Origin: Symbiodinium natans
Lineage: Eukaryota; Sar; Dinophyceae; Suessiales; Symbiodiniaceae
Assembly: GCA_905221605.1 (NCBI GenBank)
Contig: CAJNDS010000636.1
Span: forward strand, 37,127-101,126
Reading direction: 5' to 3'
Length of the DNA stretch: 64,000 bases
Below, one piece after another: positions 10,130 through 21,003 of the stretch. Below the pieces are notes generated by a model that did no database searches, had not been told where the DNA came from, and saw only the letters and a list, made by a program, of their open reading frames with translations. Made by a program: the position numbers and the translations under genes. The first letter of the stretch is position 1. Each line of letters begins with the position of its first letter.

Positions 10130-10400
10130 TTAGGGCTGAAGCAGGTACAAAAGCGGTCTCAGGTGTCTTCAGCAACGAAGGCAAGGAGGCCAAGATCCAG
10201 CAAAGTCCAATACAGAAAGGCATGAGATCCCTGGTGTTGTTCTTTCTAGGCAAGAGACTAGGCCACTAGGCTAGTCCAGGCACCTCGCTGCGGCACACAG
10301 CCAGTACAGCACGAGGTTGAGGAGCATCAAGAAAGCCACACATGAATGACAGAATTTGGCTGTCCAGTGGAGGGGGTGCTGGCTTGAGCCTGTCTGCGGA
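10130..10400. other. no identifiable feature
   Basis: No repeat, motif or convincing frame was seen. It is probably 3' flank of the TPR gene or intron. Confidence 0.3.
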
Positions 10401-10406
10401 AAGAGT

Positions 10407-10745
10407 TCAAGGAACACACTCGAACGATCGGCATTCCTTTGCACGCATCAACGCTTCAAAGCCTTCAACAGGACTCGCGCCATGGCTCACTTGGGGATAG
10501 GCCGGACAGGTTCTCGAGCGTGAGCGCACTGCAACAAGCTGATCACAGGACATGCGCCAGGCCTCCTGTCGAGCAATTTCATGCGCAACCTGCGCAACTG
10601 ATCGCACATGCGCGCATCCCGCACGCAGCCTTCCGCAAAAAACTGAACGACATTGAACACTCACATGCGAATGCGGTTTCAGACAAGATGTGGCAATGCT
10701 TGGGCTGAAGCCCGTCTCGGCGGATAAACGCTGCTTCCTTCTCAT
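10407..10745 (-). CDS. possible 3' part of the TPR gene or separate frame
   Basis: A 112-codon minus frame follows the last recognised TPR exon. HVRSVAQVAHEIARQEAWRM looks helical and coding, but no TPR consensus is seen and the junction is not resolved. Confidence 0.2.
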   Translation of the reverse strand: MRRKQRLSAETGFSPSIATSCLKPHSHVSVQCRSVFCGRLRAGCAHVRSVAQVAHEIARQEAWRMSCDQLVAVRSRSRTCPAYPQVSHGASPVEGFEALMRAKECRSFECVP

Positions 10746-10814
10746 ACTGTCAGAGAAATGTCGGAAAGAGCAGGGTGCGGAATGTCAGAGCCCTCCAACA
10801 AACAGGCACACACT

Positions 10815-11902
10815 TTCCTAGATCTGCCTGGTTACGGTGAAGCCTCACAGCCAACTCTCGACCAGCAGAAACCAGTCTAAGATAGTCTATGGCAGAGTCC
10901 AGCACAACAGCCTCGTTCCGCAGTTGTTGGAACGCTTTGTTCTCGTTGTGAGCCGTGTCCTGTAGAGCAAACACGCTGAAACCGAGAGTTGTCCTTCACT
11001 GCAACACATTCAGCCCCGCTGGCTCGCCCCCCAGCTCACCCACCGACTCTTTCCCTGTCCTCCAAGAGCTCTAGGGCCTCATGTAGCCTCCCCAACTTTC
11101 GAAGGCAAATAGCTCGTCTGTACACGGCCTGTGGCATTGACAGCACAAGCCGTGCAGCTTGAAAGCTGATGGCAAAGATATGCGAAAAGACGCAGCAACT
11201 AGTGTAGATGAGCTGCTTTCATGGGTCAACCATCCGGTCTAAGCCACTAATCACAAAGACATGCCCAAGAAAGAGCATAAAGAGTGCCAGGCTTGTCTGG
11301 GCCTTAGCATTCGCCGGGTCCAACTGAAGTGCTCGCTTAGCATCGAGCTCTGCCACTTCCCAGCCTGGTCTCCAGGCTCGGAACTTCATCATAACTTCAT
11401 GCAACTTCCACAGACGTAGTTTGTTGGCTCACAGGTCCCAAGTTCTTCCCTCAGCTGCTAGTTTCTCGATCGTGACCTCAGTTCCAGACAACCTTGCTGG
11501 ATGTAGGCATTGGAGCGGTTTAACCAGTAGGAGCACTCCTTCTGACAAAGAACATGTTCTTTCGCCAATGAGGTGCCATCCAAGCTGTACGGTCCCGCCG
11601 CCCGTCCTCAGGCTCTATCGCAATGGCACGGGTGTAGGCCTGCGTACCACTCAAAACGACAAGGCGAGATTGGGGTGGCCTGCACCTGACTAGGTATGAT
11701 GCAGGCTGGCCAACATTATGACTGATGTGCAAGCCTCTATCGCGAGCTCGAACTCCTGTCGCTTGAAGTGGTCGTTGCCTAACGTTACAAGCCAGGCTCT
11801 GTAGGGCTGCAAACTCTGCGAAGGCTGTTGGTGCCTGCAAGGAATATCATAGCTTGGAGCCAAGGCGCCACGCTTTTTGAATTCTTCCGCTTCAGAAGCC
11901 AT
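10815..11902 (-). CDS. TPR-domain protein, spliced, co-chaperone type
   Basis: Exon 1 (11902-11869) starts at ATG with MASEAEEFKKRG. Exon 2 (11778-11735) gives NDHFKRQEFELAIE. Exon 3 starts at 11639 with AYTRAIAIEPED. A later exon ends at 11303 with AELDAKRALQLDPANAK. The next (11128-11060) gives AVYRRAICLRKLGRLHEALE, and a last visible one starts at 10959 and runs to about 10815. Joined, these are three consecutive TPR hairpins. Introns 11868-11779, 11734-11640 and 11302-11129 all begin GC and end AG; 11059-10960 begins GA (or GT with a longer exon). The K..GN and K..YRRA residues match the carboxylate-clamp type that binds EEVD tails of Hsp70/Hsp90. The expected NRSA of repeat 2 appears as RRSA in the best reading (about 11535), so that exon border is unsure. 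The 3' end is not determined. Confidence 0.8.
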
Positions 11903-11904
11903 GC

Positions 11905-12480
11905 CACACTTGTCAATTGCATCAAGTCCCCTTCCCCTTCGTAGCTAAGCAGCTATTCCGTGCTGTATCCACTGTATCATCCGGTGATATCGGGAGAAAC
12001 CCAGCTCAAAGTTCAACTCTAGCTTCACCGGCATAAGTCAAACCCTTACATGCAGTGGTCTGAGAGCCGAAATCCAAAGCACAGACGACAATGCGGGAAA
12101 AGCTACACAAGCGGCCAAAGACTGTCCAACATTTGGACCTCTGTAATGCATCAATCAAGAAGAACTTGGGGGATCTTCATGCATCAAGAAAGAAGAACTT
12201 GCTGGCAAAAAACAAAGCTTCCACATGATACCAGTACAGATGAAAACTGGAACAGAGCATGTTCGATGACGCTTCACTCGGGCACCCTTACCATGCGCTA
12301 CCACCAATTCACGACGGCGACAGCTTGGCAACCGACCAACCGAGGAGGTGCAGCTTCACCTTCGATGCATCAGCTATCGGTGGGGGACAAATAATGGGCC
12401 CGGTGGCGCCAATGTGTTTCCTGTTTAATTGTTCAGCCTGGTGTTTCACCATGGCCGGTGCCCAAGCGCTTCAACCCTTC
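11905..12480. other. upstream flank of the TPR gene, unassigned
   Basis: A short duplication, GCATCAATCAAGAAGAACTTG then GCATCAAGAAAGAAGAACTTG, lies at 12148-12200. A minus frame near 12310-12410 encodes RKHIGATGPIICPPPIADAS and may be an exon of another gene. No promoter element can be named; dinoflagellates lack a clear TATA box. Confidence 0.25.
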
Positions 12481-12879
12481 TTAAAATAAGCAATACTGCC
12501 TAAGCAGTGCCCAAAGTGTCCAGTCACGCGGGGCACGCTCGGCATGCTCTGCAGAGCTCTCCGGCGTGAACCTCGGTGAACTCTCTGACACGAAATGAAG
12601 CGATTGCTGTACTCGGACTTGCCTGCATCAGTTATACATCTTCCCTGGGCACCCGGCGGAGCTTGAAAGTCGCGACGTGTGTCGTTGCTGAATGCTGGAC
12701 CCAGGCCAGAGACCTTGAGCAAAGCTGGGTGCCATCGAGCACCCCGAGCCCCTCCCCCAGATAAAATTACCATGCTTTTCTTTACGGCGGGTATTGGGAA
12801 CCGTCCTACTAGTACTGCCAAAACTAATCCGGCGAGGCCTCGGGCCGTAGGTTTTTGGGTAGTGCAAAGCAGGTACAGC

Positions 12880-13160
12880 ACGCTACTATCTGTACTACGA
12901 TTGCTATTGTTCCTAGTATTGATTTTATTATCACCATTTTTACGACTATGAGTATTCTCACGATTTTTACTATGTTACGATTGTTGCTATTCTTAATGAT
13001 GCTACTATTATTAGTCTTACTATTGTTACCGATTACTACTATTTCGATTATTGCGAATAACACGATTATACCTCTATCACTACGATCATCACGAGAAGTG
13101 AGACTCTTGCCATTATTGCGGTTCCTATTCGTCTTTCTGTTCTGAGTTACTATTGTTACG
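12880..13160. repeat. AT-rich degenerate triplet-like tract
   Basis: A 280-bp stretch rich in ATT, TAC, ACT and CTA triplets, clearly more AT-rich than its surroundings, for example TTACTATTGTTACCGATTAC. It resembles a decayed trinucleotide array. Hydrophobic open frames on both strands are by-products of the composition. Confidence 0.6.
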
Positions 13161-13449
13161 GTTGCTGCTTATACTGTGAAAACTGTTAATTCCATTGTGT
13201 CTTTTTCATGACTTTTGCGACGTTTAAGAACTTTGTGGCTTTTTGCGACTTCATGGCGTTGATTACTTTAGTCACGTTCCTGATACGTTTATCCTTTCAC
13301 TACCTTTGTGACCATGAGTCGCTTGCCAGAGCTACGACTTTTTCTCCTGCTACTGGGGGCCTCCTCCACGGCTGGCTGGTCCCAGCGGCGGTCATAAGCG
13401 CTGCCTGGATCTGCCAACGATGCGCAAGGTTTGCAGCCAAGAGATACGT

Positions 13450-14140
13450 GAGTTAGTTGCCGACGAGTCCTTCAATTGAGATAAACGAAGCGACGCATGT
13501 TGCACGTACCATCCTCGATGCCGTGAACGACACAGAAGTTCATTGAAGAAATGTGTCGACATCCGAAGATGCTCTGCTGGCCTGCGTGCTTCTCCGGATA
13601 GTCCACTGCCTCTCGCCTTAGGGCTGCAGGGACATGTTCCAAAAGCAACATGCATGCTGAGGCTTGTTCAGATCTCACTCAGCTGCCAAGGCAAAGCTCA
13701 ACGGCCCCTGAATGCCACTTGCCATCTCACCTTTCTGTGGCTCGAGCTCGAAAGCTGCTTGTGTGCGGGACTGGCAGTTGTGACAGCAAGCAGCAATCAA
13801 CGGGAAGTGACAGCACGGGCCATAATGAGGCCTGAGATCCGAAGTTGCACACCAAGCACCCAGAGCAAGTCAATGCAGTCGCATAGATGCCTTTCATCAG
13901 CCGTGCCTGGATCTGCGCATCGTTCTCCCATGCGACCTGGCAGGGTTGGCAAGTGACTAAAGGCACTATGCTAAACTGGCGAAAGAGCCGCCGCTTCTCA
14001 TCGGCCCCGCTCCAAACTCTTGCAAACAAACACCCATCGTCCTCTCTCACCGCCTCTCCGTGGCTACCCATGCTCCCCTCGACGTGTGCTTGGCCCAAGT
14101 CTTCTGTCATCAAGCTCATGCCTAGCTCATCTTCTCTCAC
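13450..14140 (-). CDS. possible downstream exons, unidentified gene
   Basis: Two minus frames lie 3' of the spliced model at 14.27-14.6 kb. One (about 14050-13890) encodes ADEKRRLFRQFSIVPLVTC and AWENDAQIQARLMKGIYATAL. The other (13625-13510) encodes EAVDYPEKHAGQQSIFGCRH and SSMNFCVVHGIEDG, ending at GTACGTG, a fair donor. Their link to the upstream exons is inferred from order and strand only. Confidence 0.3.
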
Positions 14141-14264
14141 GAATCCTCAACAATCTAACCCAAGAAATCTGAACAAGTCCTCAAGGAACTCAACCCAACA
14201 GCCCAACAGTCTCGAATAGCGCCTCCAAAGGCGGGCCGAATACCTTCAAAATCACTACAGCAGG

Positions 14265-14612
14265 GATTCATCAGATTTATCGGAAGCTTGCAGAAGTTGA
14301 CTAAATTCAAGCTCGGAGTGTTGCCTAGCCTGGCACGCCATGAGCTGCTCGATCCGCTGTCGGTGCTCACAGAGACGCCTGGGGAAGACTCTCCAGACCA
14401 AAGGCTGCGGATGCCGAGCATCGCATAGCATCACACTTCAAGAGATTTCCTCAAGGCTGGTGCCATGCACGCTCGCGTGGTAAAGCAAAGAGAAGGTCAT
14501 CCACGGCCTGAGACGAAGAATCGATGGGAAGCCCATCCCCGAGGGCTGGAAAGCTCACCGTCGCTTCATTCAGATCGCAGCGTTCAGGTTGTAAAAATGC
14601 TTGCGTAACATC
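14265..14612 (-). CDS. spliced gene fragment with GC-AG intron, unidentified
   Basis: The upstream exon (about 14612-14473) encodes QAFLQPERCDLNEATVSFPA, GDGLPIDSSSQAVDDLL and FALPRE. The intron (14472-14379, 94 nt) starts GCGTGC and ends CCCCAG. The downstream exon starts at 14378 with G, giving RLCEHRQRIEQLMACQARQH and SELEFSQLLQASDKSDES. The frame is continuous across the join, giving LPRERLCEHRQR, and a GCGT is shared by both ends. The downstream part is predicted helical, likely coiled coil. The family is not recognised. Confidence 0.5.
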
Positions 14613-14649
14613 AGCTCATTTCAGCCCTAGGCCCTGAGACGCCATCAAC

Positions 14650-14842
14650 TGCTCTGCCCAGCTGGCGTTTTTACAGCATTCCTCATGGTACATCTAAGCT
14701 GAGTTCCAAAGCAGTGGCTCAAGTCAAGTAGATTGTGCGAACATGGCAAAGGCATCCAGCCACTGACAGCTGAAGCTGAAAGCAGCCCCACAGCTGCAAG
14801 CCAGATCTGACGCACTGGGCTCCCCGTCGCAATCCCCGCCAA
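14650..14842 (-). CDS. possible upstream exon with hydrophobic segment
   Basis: The minus frame encodes AGIATGSPVRQIWLAAVGLL then SASAVSGWMPLPC, a plausible membrane helix, then SHCFGTQLRCTMRNAVKTPAG. It lies just upstream of the spliced pair at 14.27-14.61 kb and may belong to that gene. Confidence 0.3.
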
Positions 14843-14849
14843 CTTTCCT

Positions 14850-15280
14850 TGTGCGAAGACCCGTCCTGAGCGATCAACGGCAGAATGCTCACCTAAGAAA
14901 GATCGCTGGATGGCTGCCAGACCGCTAGCTAAGGGAGCGACAGCTGTACGGCCACTCCAACACCAGCATGGTCACACTTCAGCCACAGCCTGCTAGCAGC
15001 CGAGCACGGCCCGCGCAGATTGCAGAGTTTGTTCTTCGACAAGACAGTATAGCCACATCGCGTGTTCACACGAACAGGATACTCTACTCAGGGCTTGGGA
15101 CCGCCGCGCGATCTACAAGTTGACTCTAAGCAGCTAAGCAGAGACTGCGGTGATACCTCATAACATGCACTTGCCACGTGGACTATTACTGGCAAGAGTT
15201 TGCTTCCCTGCTTGAATTACGACGGAAAATTCACATGTACAACATCAGACCTGTTGGCATACTTCGACTACTACTTCGAA
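14850..15280. other. no identifiable feature
   Basis: No long frame, repeat or motif was noticed. Confidence 0.3.
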
Positions 15281-15289
15281 ATTAGCTCA

Positions 15290-16480
15290 CAAGAAAAATG
15301 TTGTTTTAGCACAAGTGTTCCAGCAAGTGGCCGAAGGGGGGGAACAGAAGGATACAGAAGGCAGATGCCGAATTTGTTCCGAAGGGGTCTTCAACAGAAA
15401 GCCAAAGTCTGAACACAAATGAGCATAAGGCTCAGCCGCGTTGCCGGTTGCGCTCGAGGCCAGTGGCCACTGAGAGGTTCCTCGGTGCTCAAGGACAAGT
15501 AGCACCGTTGCCAGCAGCCAGGAGCACAAATGCCAATGCCTGTCATCAGCTCTGTTCAGCCTGTTCTTTTGGGTCTGTCATCATCCGTCCGATTCTCCGA
15601 CTTCATCTTCAAAGTAAGCAAACCATACATTGCGTTTCAGCCAAGCATCGTGATCCTGCCAAAAGCGGTGCCAGCTACAAAGAACCTCGAGTCGGCATCC
15701 AGGGTTTCTCACCTTCTTCAATCTGGTGTGAGGAGCTTCTGGCTGCATCTCTGTCAGAATGAAATCAGAAATCAAAGGATTGACACCACCTAGGTAGGTA
15801 TATAACGGCATACCTATGTATACATACGCATATATACATGATCTGTGTTTGCTCAGTGGCAGCGTAGCGACAAAAACCCTGAGGCGCCAACTGACCGACC
15901 ACCAAGCGCCCCGCACGCACGAGGGCAGTCCTGGAGTTGTCTCAGAAGTACTTTCAACTTGAAGTTCAACTCGCGCGCCACCTCTGAAGCTGCTGAAAAA
16001 CACCAGCAAGCGCCAGCCAAAAGCGCTCCAGCGCCATACCTCGGAACAGGTCTCAACAGCCGAGGCGCAGCATCATCTCGCCTTGCTCTTCGCCGGGCTT
16101 GGAGACCTGACAGCTCAACTGTCTCTCATGCAACTTTGTATCTGTGTGGGGATCCCCTCTACCAGAACTGATGCGATCTCCCTTATGGACTTCCACCTCA
16201 GCCAACGGTTCGCCACCCTTCTCGCAGGCCCTTTCGCTCCACAATCTGCACAGGCCTTCTCAAGACCCTGTCAGTCGCCTTCTATATCCACAGCACGATC
16301 CTCAAGCTCGCAAGAGGCCTCGAGTATCAGTGCCACGGCGGTCGGTGGAGCCTCCACCCCGACAAGGAAATCGGTGCGACGCTGCCTCAATGGCTCACGA
16401 CACCAGGCCCATGAAGAGATGGAGGCATTGGAGGGCCGATGGGAATCACTCCTGGTCGCTGGCTCTTGCCTAAACAACAC
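15290..16480 (-). CDS. scattered minus-strand coding-like frames
   Basis: Segments that look coding on minus: LRQRRTDFLVGVEAPPTAVA (about 16380), CEKGGEPLAEVEVHKGDRIS (about 16210), HDAWLKRNVWFAYFEDEVGE (about 15630) and YAHLCSDFGFLLKTPSEQIR (about 15410). The plus strand at 16140-16490 is open in all three frames as well, so that part is ambiguous. No family or splice model is established. Confidence 0.2.
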
Positions 16481-16499
16481 AGCGGATGACTAAGGGTCT

Positions 16500-17385
16500 G
16501 ATGGTATCTCTTCACGCACAGCTCAGCTCGAGGCACGTTCCTGGATTGCTGGGCCTGTGGAGACACCCACCACCCATAATCAGGTATGGCCGTAAAGTCT
16601 TAACCCACGATTGCACATTGAGATTGATGTCTGCTCAAGCAGAAAGGACGCATGTTGCTACGGGCATCAGCATTTCTCTGTGCAGCTCCTCTAGGCTAGC
16701 GGGAGTTTCAGAATATCCAGAACCGTTCAGAACTGCAATATGTACTGTACTCTCCTGGGGCTGGCATTCGCGAAACTCCTTGTGTATCTCTTGATCTAGC
16801 TCAGGTTGAAACTAAGTTGAAACACAGAGCCCCATCGTCCGATGCCGGGCTCCAGAAACTGCCAAGGCATGCGTCTGATCTACTGGTTATTGGACTCTGC
16901 GCCCTTCCAAGCCTTTGCTCTGCTTTGCAGAAGAAGGCTCAAGCACGGGAGCCAGCGAGCCTCCCTACTGAAATTGGTCAGCGATGGCGGATGGTGGAAG
17001 TTTCTCCAACCGACTGCAACTCACCAATCCCACCATCTCCAACCATGCTCGTGAAAAGAAAAGGATGAAAGGCTTTGAAGGCGAGAAGTCAAGGTTTGGT
17101 GAAGCCATTTGAGTTCAGGTCAGCACAAACTGGCGTCAGCGTTGTCAACCCTCTTGGTCACTGCCTTATCTGCCTTCAAACCCTCTAGTCTAATGGCGGG
17201 TCCCAGGCAAACCTCTGCGACCCTGAGTGAGTTCTTCAGGATTGCCGACATCATGCTTTGCGAAATCTAGATGGGCTCACACTTCCGAGTGCAAGCTTGA
17301 AAATGAGGACCAGGACCAACTGTGCCCGCAGCACCTGCAACTGGGCACTGCTAGACGGGTTGCAACTGACGCAACGCGTTGACAG
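16500..17385. other. no identifiable feature
   Basis: Only moderate open frames without motifs; no repeats longer than a few units. Confidence 0.3.
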
Positions 17386-17387
17386 TG

Positions 17388-17615
17388 CTAGCACGCGTCC
17401 ATGATGCCAATGCAGCTGGGAGGCAGCACTGGTTCTAATCGAGGCGGATGAGAGATCACCACCCGTGCTGTCAATGGCCGTTCCTCAAAGAATAGCAACA
17501 TGTTAAGGTACTTCATGGGCTTGCCGATGGGCACCAACCCGTTCAATTTCCAAGCTTCCTCTCGGAAGGCGCATTCGGTCGCGCACCCAACCGCATGATT
17601 TGCTGGTTGCCGAAC
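17388..17615 (-). CDS. probable coding exon, unidentified
   Basis: After an acceptor-like CTTGCAG at about 17616 the minus strand encodes VRQPANHAVGCATECAFREE, AWKLNGLVPIGKPMKYLNML and LFFEERPLTARVVISHPP to a stop at 17388. It looks like the 3' exon of a soluble protein. An upstream open frame (17746-17543, VAAIVTKIAAWLKLDLRQSL) may contribute. No family recognised. Confidence 0.35.
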   Translation of the reverse strand, partial: VRQPANHAVGCATECAFREEAWKLNGLVPIGKPMKYLNMLLFFEERPLTARVVISHPPRLEPVLPPSCIGIMDAC

Positions 17616-17962
17616 CTGCAAGACCAGTCAAGCAAACTCTGACGCAAATCAAGTTTCAGCCATGCAGCGATTTTAGTGACTATTGCAGCCACGCGGCTTG
17701 AATGTCTCCTCCCGGTGCAAACAAAAACCATCTCGAGCGTTGACAAAGGACTTGACAGGTCCGAACCGCTTCCTTGGACTCAGCACTTGATCAACTCTGA
17801 TGAGTCTGGAGGATGGTCCGCAGCTTGCACACACAAGCTTGCAGCAAGATGATGCCATAGAGCCTGCATAGACTGACAGCTTCGTGAGTAGAGTACGAGC
17901 GCACTTTAATCCTCATCTGTGGCTCGGCTTGTGGTCCACAAAGCTCGCTTTGGCCTCCGGAC

Positions 17963-18505
17963 ATGTGGACACGGCGGGTGTTCATCGAATATCTCTACAT
18001 TCCAAATCCGCCCAGGCCCCAAGCCCCCCTAGACCGAGGATTTTTTGGGTCCGGCACCTGGCAGGCTCAACTTCGGGCCAGTCCCCCCAAAGCTCCAGCA
18101 ACTTGTTTGCAAGTTGCAAGTTGCAACTGCTGGCCATGGTTTGTGAGCTGGACATGCAGCAACGGTTTCGGCCCTAAGCTACGGGGCGCATGGTCACCTG
18201 TCGCCTTCGGTCGGCGGCGTTGTGGGCTTGCGGGCAGACAGGGGCGATGCACAGCGTGCACTTGTCTAGTTTCATTTCTTCAAATCAGGGCGTTTGTGTC
18301 TAAATTTGGGCTGCAAGGTAAGGTGGGTCCAAACACACGACTGGAGAGCTCACTAGGCGAGAGTGTTGGGGACCCTTCGGGAACCCACCAATCTTCATCG
18401 GCGATTCCGAGTTCACGATTGGAACTGGACATAGGCGAGAAATGGCAAGAAAGTATTTTGCACGACCCGCACATCGTCGAAGAATTCAGCCAGCACAGGA
18501 CATAG
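17963..18505 (+). CDS. 180-codon open frame on plus, doubtful
   Basis: This is one of the longest frames free of simple repeats. The C-terminal part, SSRLELDIGEKWQESILHDP, looks most protein-like. The N-terminal half is Cys-, Trp- and Pro-rich and improbable. The minus strand is also open. It may contain one real exon (about 18290-18505) or none. Confidence 0.2.
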   Translation: MWTRRVFIEYLYIPNPPRPQAPLDRGFFGSGTWQAQLRASPPKAPATCLQVASCNCWPWFVSWTCSNGFGPKLRGAWSPVAFGRRRCGLAGRQGRCTACTCLVSFLQIRAFVSKFGLQGKVGPNTRLESSLGESVGDPSGTHQSSSAIPSSRLELDIGEKWQESILHDPHIVEEFSQHRT

Positions 18506-18509
18506 CGAG

Positions 18510-19980
18510 AGCGCCACAGATGTCAGTGCACGAATCCCGCCGGTCCCCAAAGCCAAAACGCCACGCCTTCCAATAGAATTCATGGCAACTTTAACAACAA
18601 AACTGACACCCTTTATCTACTCTACTGATCGCCTGAGTTCTACAGTTGGCTCTAACTGGCCTCGCTCATCTCCGGGTAGATCTCATAGACACCTACGGTG
18701 TTGGACCAAATCGACCTGGCCGCTGCCACGAACGAGGCCAAAACAAAAACGGTGGCTCACATTTGAAGCCACTGATGGCTAGCGCATCACTGGAGGCATG
18801 TAGCATGAATCACGTGTAACCCAACCGTCAAGCATCGTTCCTTGTAAGAGCAAGACCTGGAAACTACTGAACAGGCTCCGTTGTTGAAACCTCTCGCAAC
18901 CCCATCTGCCTCGACACAGCCCGGTGCCTGGCAAGCCGATGGCGCGCAGATGCTCGCTGTGCCGCTTGCTGATCGCGACAAAACATGTAAAACATTGTGA
19001 TGGGCACCTGTACTCTATGTAGTCCACCGAAGAATGGCCGACAGGTACTTACATGACAACGCATGCCCTGCTCAAAATAACCTTCACAGGCGATCCAATG
19101 AAAACCTCCATATTATATTCTGGGCGTCTTGCAGCCATCGTGCCTGGAAGGCAGAACCGGTGCGGTGCCAGGCTCCACCTAACCACAACATGCAGGAAGT
19201 CGATAAAAGACGACTCGAGCTTACCTGTCCCTCCACATGGACCCTTTCAATTGTCAGTCATGCGGGCCTGCCACTTCGGCGCATCCGAGAACAGGCCGCC
19301 ATCCACCTTCCGCAAGTGCTGCACTTGCCTCAGAGCAACAGAGATTGATTGGAAGAGGCAGGAATTGAAACAGAGCAAACTTTCGGGCAAAGAGTAAACG
19401 CGCGGAAGTCATGTACATCCCTGGCATCTTCATGGTCTTATTCTTCGCAAAGGTCATCTCCACCATTCTCCACCCACCCTCCGTCCCAAAAGTCCAAAAA
19501 TCCTGTCTGCCGTCTCTCGCCGGCCTGGTGGAAGCCAGCGGCTCCTCAGCTCAAGCAAGCTCCCCAGAGAGAGGGCAGAGAGGAAGAGAGAGTGACCGAG
19601 CTTCTTCGGAGCGCAGACGATGACTCTGATACAGCAGCACACTTCCCGCATTCCTAACTCCCCCCCCAAACTCTCCACCAAAGCGTTGATTTCTTCCGGG
19701 AGTCGATTTTCTGAAGCGCGGGGCTCGAAAGGGACCGTGAGACCATTGCCTCAGGTCTTTCTGCAGAGGGATGACGACTTGCACGAGCAGTCACGAGCAA
19801 GCCGCATCTTACGAGCTTCTGGCGCGGTCAACAGCCCACTGGCCAGCTGCAGAGCGGTCCTTGCCCGGTCCTCTATCTGCTCTCTTGCTCGAACTATGTT
19901 AGCCTTGCGGCATGCGACTGCCGAGTGCTGGACTCTAGATAATGGACAAGCAGAATCTCAGAACTTAGCCAACGCCATGC
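18510..19980. other. unassigned, weak frames on both strands
   Basis: Frames of 60-114 codons overlap on both strands. A minus frame at 19466-19254 starts MVEMTFAKNKTMKMPG. A C-run and a GA-rich patch occur at 19560-19670. Nothing can be named. Confidence 0.2.
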
Positions 19981-19983
19981 ATC

Positions 19984-20628
19984 TCATAACCTGCAACCTG
20001 CTTTCGCCATGATTGCCACATGCGAGGCTCTTGTGTACGACCTTGTAAAAATTTGGGAAGCTTCCCAACTTCTTGGGCCAATATGAGGCATTGCAAGACT
20101 CCAGACATCCCAGAAGATGTCCCATGTCCACAGGATGCCGCAGCTTTCCCTCCCAATGCTTTGCGGCGATTGCCTGTCCTGATTCCAACTCTGTTGCCGC
20201 CTACCTAAAGTAGAACTGAAACGTTGCTCCTCAGGTTCTTTCAACGCGTCACCAGCGAGCTGCAAGGTAAGCTCAACCAACTGCATGAACAGGAGACTGT
20301 TCAAGGAACCCTTGAGACCCCGAATTTGGAGAGGCCTCTCCAGGCGTGATCGTGAGGGGCTGGGCCGGTCGAAGTGGCAACTGAAGGGGCGAAACAGACA
20401 GACAGAGAGAGAGAGGGGGAGGGAGACCAAAGGCTGAAGTCGGCTTAGACAGCAGCCCTCGAAAGACTGTTGGAACCGCTTAGCACGCCTTGGCACGCCT
20501 TGGATATCAATGCTGGACTTCATGGGAACCCTCCTCCAACTTTGAGTCAACCTTGAGTCCAATGATCCGGAAGACGAAGCCCCAACAGCCTGGGGCAGGG
20601 CATCGGCTGCGGCTTGCACTTTGGCCAC
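19984..20628 (-). CDS. 214-codon open frame, unidentified
   Basis: An uninterrupted minus frame starts MAKVQAAADALPQAVG. The segment near 20300, SLLFMQLVELTLQLAGDALK then EPEEQ, is a clear amphipathic helix. The middle, around the GAGA repeat at 20402-20420, is low-complexity (PLVSLPLSLSVC) and may be intron read through. It is probably partly exon; no family recognised. Confidence 0.3.
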   Translation of the reverse strand: MAKVQAAADALPQAVGASSSGSLDSRLTQSWRRVPMKSSIDIQGVPRRAKRFQQSFEGCCLSRLQPLVSLPLSLSVCLFRPFSCHFDRPSPSRSRLERPLQIRGLKGSLNSLLFMQLVELTLQLAGDALKEPEEQRFSSTLGRRQQSWNQDRQSPQSIGRESCGILWTWDIFWDVWSLAMPHIGPRSWEASQIFTRSYTRASHVAIMAKAGCRL

Positions 20629-20814
20629 CAGCGCCTTTCAAATTCACGCGTAGAGAACACTGGGCCAAAGCGAACGGCAGGGCGGAATAGGGCGAGGCTT
20701 TGAGTTGGCGATTTGGCCTCCAAGTTTTGCCGATACAAGGCTGAGATTGGGATCGCTTCCTCTGCCTGGCAGGAAAAGTTGTAAGTTGCAAGGGGTCCGA
20801 GCAACTTGCAGCCG

Positions 20815-21003
20815 TTATTGAGCTTTGGCGGGTCTATGCTCGGCCTCCTTTGTCCAATCTACGTCCACCAATCCATGCTCATGAAGGAGCTGACCTTCAG
20901 AAACCAGTGCTAACAATTCATTGAGAAGAATTGCTAAGCTGCACATGTGCAAGATGCCTCTGCTGAAGGCACTCAAGAAATCACAGGTCCGAGGGCACAG
21001 CAC
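20815..21003 (-). CDS. probable coding exon, unidentified
   Basis: The minus frame encodes LHMCSLAILLNELLALVSEG then HEHGLVDVDWTKEAEHRPAK, strongly helical at the start, and stops at 20815. It lies upstream of the frame at 19984-20628 and resembles its helical segment in style, so one helical-repeat protein is possible but unproven. Confidence 0.35.
   Translation of the reverse strand: MLCPRTCDFLSAFSRGILHMCSLAILLNELLALVSEGQLLHEHGLVDVDWTKEAEHRPAKAQ

Noticed and set aside
12628-12881. Patatin-like LSGGGARGARWHPALL motif on minus
   Set aside because: Only the glycine-rich loop resembles patatin; no GxSxG or DGG motif follows and the frame has no other support.
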